A stretch of 8,853 nt of DNA from Christensenella sp. UBA1214 (GTDB taxonomy: Bacteria > Bacillota > Clostridia > Christensenellales > CAG-138): positions 8,157 through 17,009 of the forward strand of contig DBXK01000003.1 of the NCBI GenBank assembly GCA_002309375.1, in the 5' to 3' direction. The notes under the pieces are model-generated. The model saw nothing but the letters and a program-made list of their open reading frames with translations. It did no database searches and was not told the origin of the DNA. Below, piece by piece: positions 4,108 to 8,853 of the stretch; the stretch's first letter is position 1, and every line of letters starts with the position of its first letter. A program made the position numbers and the translations under genes.

Positions 4108-5583
4108 TTATTCACTTTTTTTGATGCGGTCCCAGTACTCATCCATTTCATCGAGACACATATCGGAAAGGGACTTGCCATCCGAAAGGATCAGCTGTTC
4201 CATCGCGACGAAGCGGCGCATGAATTTATCCGAAGCGGCGCCGAGGGCGAGCTCCGGGTCGACTTTCAGAAGCCGTGCGACGTTTACGCAGGCAAAGAGC
4301 AGGTCGCCGATCTCCTCCGCGATATGATCCTTGTCTCCTTCGAGCATCGCGAGACGGACTTCATCCGCTTCCTCCGAAACCTTCGGCAGCGCGGTCGCGG
4401 CGTCCGGCCAGTCGAAGCCGACATGCGCGGCCTTTTTCTGGATCTTATAGCTGCGCATCAGCGCGGGGAAGGCGGCGGGCACGGCGCGCATAGCGTCGGC
4501 GACGGTCTGCTGATGCTTTTCCTTCTGCTTGAGGTTCTCCCAGTTCACGAGTACGTCGTCGGCGCCGCTCACATGGACGTTGCCGAAAACATGGGGATGG
4601 CGGTAGATGAGCTTGTTGACGATGCCGGTGGTGACGTCCCGCATCGTGAATTCGCGGCGTTCCTCCTCGATGATCGCATGGAAGACGATCTGGAGCAGCA
4701 GATCGCCGAGCTCCTCCTCGAGCGCGGACATATCCTCACGGTCGAGCGCGTCGAGCACCTCATAGCTCTCCTCGATCAGCGAGGAGCGGAGGCTCTTGTG
4801 CGTCTGCTCGGCGTCCCAGGGACAGCCGCCGGGCGCACGCAGGCGGCGCATGACCTCCATCAGCCCGTCGAAGCCGTGGCGGCTTCTTTCGGTGAGGGTG
4901 CAGGCGGGAACGGCGAGCACCGTGTCAGCGAAGAAAAGCCCTTCGTTTTCGGGACGGTCGAGCTCGAAGAGCGGCAGGGTGCGGACGAAGTAGCTGCAGT
5001 TTTCATCCATCCTTGCGATATGTACGGGGAATTCGTCGGGATAGTATTCCGTGAGCGCAAGCTTGACCTCACCGGCGCGAAGGAGCGTGTCGACCTCCTC
5101 GATCACGAGCGGCAGATCCGTTCCGCAGATGCGGAGCGACTGCGCCGAGCGGAGATCGTAATCCGAAAAATACTTAACGCCGCTTGTGAACATCGCGGCG
5201 AGCGCGGCCTGCGCAAAGCCCGCGGAGGGCAGAATACGCACGCAAATACCGGCTTTTTCGCATTTTGCGAGGAGCTTTTCCATGAGATCGGTTCCGGCGC
5301 CGCGGCCGAGCACGGCGAAACCGACGCTTTCAACGCCGGGTTCCGCGAAAGCGCCGACAAGGCGGTCGGAGATCCGCTCGTTCAGCTCCTCGAAATCGAA
5401 GCTGCCGTTATAGTATTCGTCGAGAGGGATCGGCTCCGTTCGGAAAAGCTTGTTATTGAGCCAGTATTCGGGAACGGGATGCTCCGCCGTCTGCAGGAAC
5501 AGCCTGTCGCAGAGGGTGGCGTTTTTTGCGGCTTCGGTGATCGCTTCGGGCGTTCCGAGCGGTATGATCGTGATCGTTTTCAT
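4108..5583 (-). CDS. mazG: MazG nucleoside triphosphate pyrophosphohydrolase with N-terminal methylase-like domain (YabN type)
   Basis: The 491-residue protein matches the two-part architecture of B. subtilis YabN (similar length). The C-terminal half is a tandem MazG enzyme that hydrolyses (d)NTPs to NMP and pyrophosphate, thought to clean aberrant nucleotides. MazG part one (about 238-340) has LRAPGGCPWDAEQTHKSL (248-265), EESYE (271-275), EELGD (290-294) and RHPHVFG (328-334). Part two (about 378-465) has GFDW (389-392), EEADE (404-408), EEIGDLLFA (423-431) and DPELAL (442-447). Residues 1-225 resemble a tetrapyrrole/SAM methylase fold, but the usual glycine-rich GxGxGD near the N-terminus reads PLGTPEA, so this half is probably inactive. 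The start at 5583 has AGGAG with a 6-nt gap and begins the first beta strand; a start 45 nt upstream is less likely. It probably ends the operon with the MATE gene; no GC hairpin follows before the hup promoter. Confidence 0.93.
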   Translation of the reverse strand: MKTITIIPLGTPEAITEAAKNATLCDRLFLQTAEHPVPEYWLNNKLFRTEPIPLDEYYNGSFDFEELNERISDRLVGAFAEPGVESVGFAVLGRGAGTDLMEKLLAKCEKAGICVRILPSAGFAQAALAAMFTSGVKYFSDYDLRSAQSLRICGTDLPLVIEEVDTLLRAGEVKLALTEYYPDEFPVHIARMDENCSYFVRTLPLFELDRPENEGLFFADTVLAVPACTLTERSRHGFDGLMEVMRRLRAPGGCPWDAEQTHKSLRSSLIEESYEVLDALDREDMSALEEELGDLLLQIVFHAIIEEERREFTMRDVTTGIVNKLIYRHPHVFGNVHVSGADDVLVNWENLKQKEKHQQTVADAMRAVPAAFPALMRSYKIQKKAAHVGFDWPDAATALPKVSEEADEVRLAMLEGDKDHIAEEIGDLLFACVNVARLLKVDPELALGAASDKFMRRFVAMEQLILSDGKSLSDMCLDEMDEYWDRIKKSE

Positions 5584-5589
5584 TGGTTT

Positions 5590-5594
5590 CTCCT
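5590..5594 (-). promoter_or_regulatory. Ribosome binding site that fixes the mazG start
   Basis: AGGAG lies 6 nt before the ATG at 5583. The alternative ATG at 5628 would place this site inside the coding region and add 15 residues ahead of the first beta strand. Confidence 0.7.
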
Positions 5595-5637
5595 GGGTTT
5601 TTGCGGGAATAAGACCCGATATCTGCATTTTGCGCCG

Positions 5638-7011
5638 TCATTGGGCGGCGAGCTTTTGTTTATCATTTTTGACGATCCTGCGGTTCAGTATCACGGCGGC
5701 GGTCAGCGAGATCGTATCGACGATCGGCTGGACCCACATACAGCCGTAGAGCGGCTTCACGGCGTCCATCACGAAATAGAGCGGGATGTCGAGCACGCCT
5801 TTTCGGAGGATGGAGACCGTCAGCGATTCCTTCGCCTTGCCCATCGCCTGGAATTTCGTGATCAGCGGATAGCAGACGCTCATGAACGGCATCGCGATGA
5901 CCATCCTCCGCAGGAAGGATGCGGCGTAATCGACCGTCACGGCGTCGTCGATGAAGATGCGGGTCAGCTGCGGCGCAAAGAGCTCATAGACGAGCACACA
6001 GAAAAGCGCGAAGCCGAGCGAGATCATCACGCCGAAGCGGAAACAGCGCTCCGTGCGCTCGTAATTCCCGGCGGCGTAATTGTAACCGACGAGGGGCAGC
6101 AGGCCGTTCGCAACGCCGATGGAGAAGAACAGCGGCAGCTGATCGAGCTTTTTCGTGATGCCGACGGCGGCAACGGCGGCGCTGCCGTATTTCGAAACGA
6201 AGCGGAGCTGCGCCGAGACCGCAACGACGGTCAGCATATACTGCAGCGCGGAGGGAAGGCCGATCTTCAGCACTTGCGCGGCATGTCTGCCGCCATAACG
6301 GAGCAGGCGGGGATCGACGGAATTTGCGGTCTTCCCGCGATTCTTTCGAAGATAGATGAGGAAATAGCCGAGACCGATGCAGTTCGAAAGCGCCGTCGCC
6401 GCGCCGGCGCCTGCAGCGCCCATATTGAGGCCGAAGGGCAGAACGAAGATCGGGTCGAGAATGATGTTGACGACGCAGCCGACCGTGACGCCGATGCTCG
6501 CACCGACGGAGGAGCCCTCCGCGCGGGTGAGGTTCGCCATCAGCGTCGTCAGCACCGTCGGCACGGCGCCGAGCACGACGGAATAGAAGAGGTAGCCCTT
6601 CGCATAATCAAAGGAAGCTTCCTTTGCGCCGAGAAGGCGGAGGATCGGGCCGGAGAGGACGCCGACGAGGAGTCCGAAAACCGCGGCCGAAATAAGACCG
6701 CAGTAAAAGCAGAAGCTCGAGACCTGCTTCGCTTCGTCCGCTTTCTTCAGCCCGAGCTTTCGCGCGATAAGGCTCGCGCCGCCGATGCCGAAAAGATTGC
6801 TGAGCGCGGTCAAAAGCAAAAAGACCGCCCCTGCGACGGTCACGGCCGCCGTCTGATCCGGGTCGTTCAGCCTGCCGACGAAGAAGGTGTCCGCAAGGGA
6901 ATAAAGCAACGACACCATCTGGCTCGCGATGGCGGGAAGGATCTGCAGCAACACTGCCCGCTTTACCGGCAGGCTTTCGAATATTTCGGTTCTTGTTCGG
7001 CCTTTTTTCAT
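5638..7011 (-). CDS. MATE family efflux transporter
   Basis: The 457-residue integral membrane protein is a multidrug and toxin extrusion transporter, which exports organic compounds in exchange for Na+ or H+. Length and pattern fit the family: about 12 hydrophobic segments in two homologous halves (roughly 15-220 and 245-445). Visible blocks are the first-helix end LYSLADTFFVGRL (36-48), GASLIARKLG (78-87), NIILDPIFVLPFGLNMGAAGA (182-202), the start of the second half LKIGLPSALQYML (248-260), and PLVGYNYAAGNYER (306-319), equivalent to the conserved GQN-GAGN region. The overall look is closest to the MepA/DinF-like Firmicutes group, and the substrate is unknown. The start at 7011 has no good ribosome site (CCGGTCAATAA precedes it), and the upstream gene ends 25 nt before, so translation may be coupled. 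mazG follows after 54 nt, pointing to one operon. Confidence 0.93.
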   Translation of the reverse strand: MKKGRTRTEIFESLPVKRAVLLQILPAIASQMVSLLYSLADTFFVGRLNDPDQTAAVTVAGAVFLLLTALSNLFGIGGASLIARKLGLKKADEAKQVSSFCFYCGLISAAVFGLLVGVLSGPILRLLGAKEASFDYAKGYLFYSVVLGAVPTVLTTLMANLTRAEGSSVGASIGVTVGCVVNIILDPIFVLPFGLNMGAAGAGAATALSNCIGLGYFLIYLRKNRGKTANSVDPRLLRYGGRHAAQVLKIGLPSALQYMLTVVAVSAQLRFVSKYGSAAVAAVGITKKLDQLPLFFSIGVANGLLPLVGYNYAAGNYERTERCFRFGVMISLGFALFCVLVYELFAPQLTRIFIDDAVTVDYAASFLRRMVIAMPFMSVCYPLITKFQAMGKAKESLTVSILRKGVLDIPLYFVMDAVKPLYGCMWVQPIVDTISLTAAVILNRRIVKNDKQKLAAQ

Positions 7012-7036
7012 TTATTGACCGGGATTTTTATGAAGA

Positions 7037-8122
7037 TCAATCGTTTTCGGCAAAAGCGCCGCCGATCGAGATCACGATGATGAAGCCCTGCTCGTTATCG
7101 CCGCCGATATCGACCTTCGCGCTCTGCGGGATGCAGTTCGGAACGGGGATGCTGGTGGTCTCGCCATCCGACTTCGGAACGAAATAAACGAGGCAGCAGC
7201 GCTCCGGGATCGAATCCGGATAAACGACGTCGATATTCGCTTCGCCGCCTTCGCCTTCGGTCAAAAGGAGCATCCCGTTTTCGGCGGAATACTGCCGGAT
7301 ATGCTCGACGAATTCTTCATAGGTCATCCCGAGCGCGCTGACGGCTTTTGCGACCGGGATCCCGAGATAGCGGAAATGCCAGGGCTCGTAGGCAACGTGG
7401 GTGATCTCCTCGCTGCCGACGGGGTAGCGGAGGATGAAACCGTAATCGGCGCAGTGCCGCTTTGCCCAACCGAAAGCTTCGTGATTGATGAGCGCGACGC
7501 GTTCGCCGCCCTTGCTCATCGTCGAAAGATCGACGGCAAGGCCGGTATGGTGTTCGCTGAAGCCGGGATCGGCAACATAGAGCTTCGCCATCTCCTCGCC
7601 GTGTTTTTTGACGTAATCATCATAGACCCGCTGCTGATAGGCGAGAGTGCGGAAGGAGCTCGTCACAAACAGGCGGTCGCCGCCGGTCTGCGCATAAAAG
7701 CCCGCGGCAAAACGGTCGAGCGCCTCCATCGCGCTGCGGTCGAGAGCGTGCTCGTTGTTCGTCAGAAGCAGCTTCGCGCTCGTATTGCCGTGCAGCGGAA
7801 CGACGCTTCGCTCGATCTGATCGACGTGGATGTATTCATGAGCGTAATTGACGAGCACGAACCCGCCGATATCGTAATCGGAGGAAGTTACCTCGATATA
7901 GCGGAACGGCTCGGGCGTCGGTTCCGGCGTGGGCTCGGGCGTGGGCTCCGGCGTCGGCGCCGAAGTGATCTCCGGGACGGCCGTTTCCGGGCAGGCGGAC
8001 GGCGTTACGGAGGGCGGGATGATCTCGACCTCCTGCTCGGAAGGCGCTGAACAGGCGAAGGACGCCATGAGCAGCGCGGCAAGCAGGAGCACTGTTAAAT
8101 TGTATGACAGTTTACGGAACAT
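7037..8122 (-). CDS. VanY-type D-alanyl-D-alanine carboxypeptidase, lipoprotein
   Basis: The 361-residue precursor is a zinc D,D-carboxypeptidase (peptidase M15B) that trims the terminal D-Ala from peptidoglycan stem peptides outside the membrane. Residues 1-23 are a signal peptide ending SFA before C24, the likely lipidation site. A Pro/Ser-rich linker follows, with four PTPE units (56-72). The catalytic domain (about 85-280) shows SSFRT (155-159), SEHHTGLAVD (189-198), with H191 and D198 as metal ligands, and EPWH (246-249), with E246 catalytic and H249 the third ligand; all key residues are intact. About 80 residues after the domain form an extra C-terminal region of unknown role. The start at 8122 lacks a good ribosome site. 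The gene lies 26 nt after the malic enzyme gene and 25 nt before the MATE gene, so it is probably co-transcribed. No vanHAX genes are seen, so a role in glycopeptide resistance is not indicated. Confidence 0.92.
   Translation of the reverse strand: MFRKLSYNLTVLLLAALLMASFACSAPSEQEVEIIPPSVTPSACPETAVPEITSAPTPEPTPEPTPEPTPEPFRYIEVTSSDYDIGGFVLVNYAHEYIHVDQIERSVVPLHGNTSAKLLLTNNEHALDRSAMEALDRFAAGFYAQTGGDRLFVTSSFRTLAYQQRVYDDYVKKHGEEMAKLYVADPGFSEHHTGLAVDLSTMSKGGERVALINHEAFGWAKRHCADYGFILRYPVGSEEITHVAYEPWHFRYLGIPVAKAVSALGMTYEEFVEHIRQYSAENGMLLLTEGEGGEANIDVVYPDSIPERCCLVYFVPKSDGETTSIPVPNCIPQSAKVDIGGDNEQGFIIVISIGGAFAEND
7907..7957 (-). repeat. 12-bp tandem repeat encoding PTPE units
   Basis: Four 12-bp units of the type CGGCTCGGGCGT (plus strand), with a few third-base changes, plus a partial unit, encode the Pro-Thr-Pro-Glu linker of the carboxypeptidase. 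Copy number could vary by slippage without breaking the frame, changing only the length of the stalk that spans the cell wall. Confidence 0.85.
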
Positions 8123-8148
8123 TTTGCGGCCAAAACCGGGAAAACGGA

Positions 8149-8853
8149 TCAGAGCCTTGCAACGCCGCTCTTCCTTGCGGCTTCGGCAACGGCCTTTGCG
8201 ACAGCGGGGCCGACGCGCTTATCGAAGGCCTGGGGGATGATGTAATCCTCAGAAAGCTCCTCGTCCGAGATAAGACTCGCGAGCGCTTCCGCCGCGGCGA
8301 TCTTCATCTCGTCGTTGATATCCCTTGCACGAACATCGAACGCGCCGCGGAAGATGCCGGGGAAGGCGAGAACGTTGTTGATCTGGTTCGGATAATCGCT
8401 CCTGCCGGTCGCGATGACGCGCGCGCCGCCGGCCTTCGCGTCGTCGGGGAAGATCTCCGGCGTCGGGTTCGCGCAGGCGAAAACGATCGCGTCCTTCGCC
8501 ATGGTTTTCACCATATCGACGGAAACGGTGTTCGGGGCGGAAACGCCGATGAACACATCCGCGCCGACGAGCGCGTCGGCGAGGCTGCCCTGCTTCTTTT
8601 CGAGGTTGGTGACCTTCGCCATCTCCTCCTTGACGGGGTTCATGCCCTTTTCGCGGCCGGCGTAGATGATGCCTGTGCGGTCGCAGAGCGTGATATGACG
8701 GACGCCGCGGGAAAGGAGCAGCCGCGCGATGGAGATGCTCGCGGCGCCGGCGCCGTTGATGACGATGCGTACTTCGTCCATCTTCTTGCCGACGAGGCGC
8801 AGGGCGTTCGTGAGGCCCGCGAGGGTGATGACGGCGGTGCCGTGCTGATCGTC
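8149..8853 (-). CDS. Malic enzyme (malate dehydrogenase, oxaloacetate-decarboxylating), C-terminal part
   Basis: The last 234 codons of a bacterial malic enzyme are present; the N-terminal part lies off the right edge. The enzyme oxidatively decarboxylates malate to pyruvate and CO2 with NAD+ or NADP+. The visible part opens with DDQHGTAVITLAGL, the metal and active-site block, followed by the Rossmann fold VINGAGAAS (31-39). Then come CDRTGIIYAGR, VFIGVSAPN, the family motif FACANPTPEI, and the highly diagnostic GRSDYPNQINNVLAFPGIFRGA. The tail is that of the short bacterial form (about 390 residues in full), without a phosphotransacetylase fusion, because the stop follows ARKSGVARL. Cofactor preference cannot be read with certainty. 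It is the most upstream gene of the likely operon with the VanY, MATE and mazG genes. Confidence 0.95.
   Translation of the reverse strand, partial: DDQHGTAVITLAGLTNALRLVGKKMDEVRIVINGAGAASISIARLLLSRGVRHITLCDRTGIIYAGREKGMNPVKEEMAKVTNLEKKQGSLADALVGADVFIGVSAPNTVSVDMVKTMAKDAIVFACANPTPEIFPDDAKAGGARVIATGRSDYPNQINNVLAFPGIFRGAFDVRARDINDEMKIAAAEALASLISDEELSEDYIIPQAFDKRVGPAVAKAVAEAARKSGVARL

Noticed and set aside
4324..7080. 918-codon open frame on the plus strand
   Set aside because: It lies antisense across mazG and the MATE gene, both of which have clear family motifs. The product is charge-rich, low-complexity and without recognisable domains. Long antisense frames are expected in GC-rich genes with biased third positions.
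7907..7957. Short repeats as a possible CRISPR or regulatory array
   Set aside because: The 12-bp units are contiguous, in frame, and encode a Pro-rich linker.
7301..8050. 249-codon plus-strand frame ending in Arg/Gly-rich sequence
   Set aside because: It is antisense to the VanY gene; the Arg/Gly tail is only the complement of the PTPE repeat.

Overview
The window looks like chromosomal core DNA from a Gram-positive anaerobe, most likely a GC-rich member of the Clostridia (Firmicutes). The reasons are the rpsO-pnp pair, a clostridial-type 2[4Fe-4S] ferredoxin, a YabN-type two-domain MazG protein next to an HU gene, Cys-anchored lipoproteins, and strong GGAGG ribosome sites mostly 8 nt before the start. 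Species cannot be told from this sequence. Every supported gene lies on the minus strand, so the reading order is from high to low coordinates. Nine genes are seen; the first and last are cut by the window edges.

Region 8853 to 4108 reads as one likely transcription unit: the C-terminal part of a malic enzyme, a VanY-type D,D-carboxypeptidase lipoprotein, a MATE efflux protein, and MazG. The gaps are only 25 to 54 nt and none holds a terminator. The genes share no evident pathway beyond envelope and housekeeping roles.

Region 4107 to 3008 holds two short single-gene units, each with its own promoter and terminator: the DNA-binding protein HU, and a 56-residue ferredoxin that is easily missed because of its size. 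The lipoprotein gene that follows (3007 to 1814, BMP/PnrA family, probably nucleoside-binding) has its own promoter and a strong terminator, and no transporter partners in view. A small PHP-domain phosphoesterase follows (1711 to 1010) from an extended -10 promoter.

Region 1009 to 1 is the ribosomal protein S15 gene (rpsO), with a leader of about 190 nt rich in GC stems, followed by the start of polynucleotide phosphorylase (pnp). The rpsO-pnp gap holds two terminator-like hairpins and then a candidate pnp promoter.

I see no mobile element, CRISPR array, tRNA or rRNA, and no clearly new biological system. The most interesting signals are regulatory: a nearly identical 16-17 nt block in the ferredoxin and BMP promoters, an inverted repeat flanking the HU -10 box, and structured leaders before rpsO, the ferredoxin and pnp.
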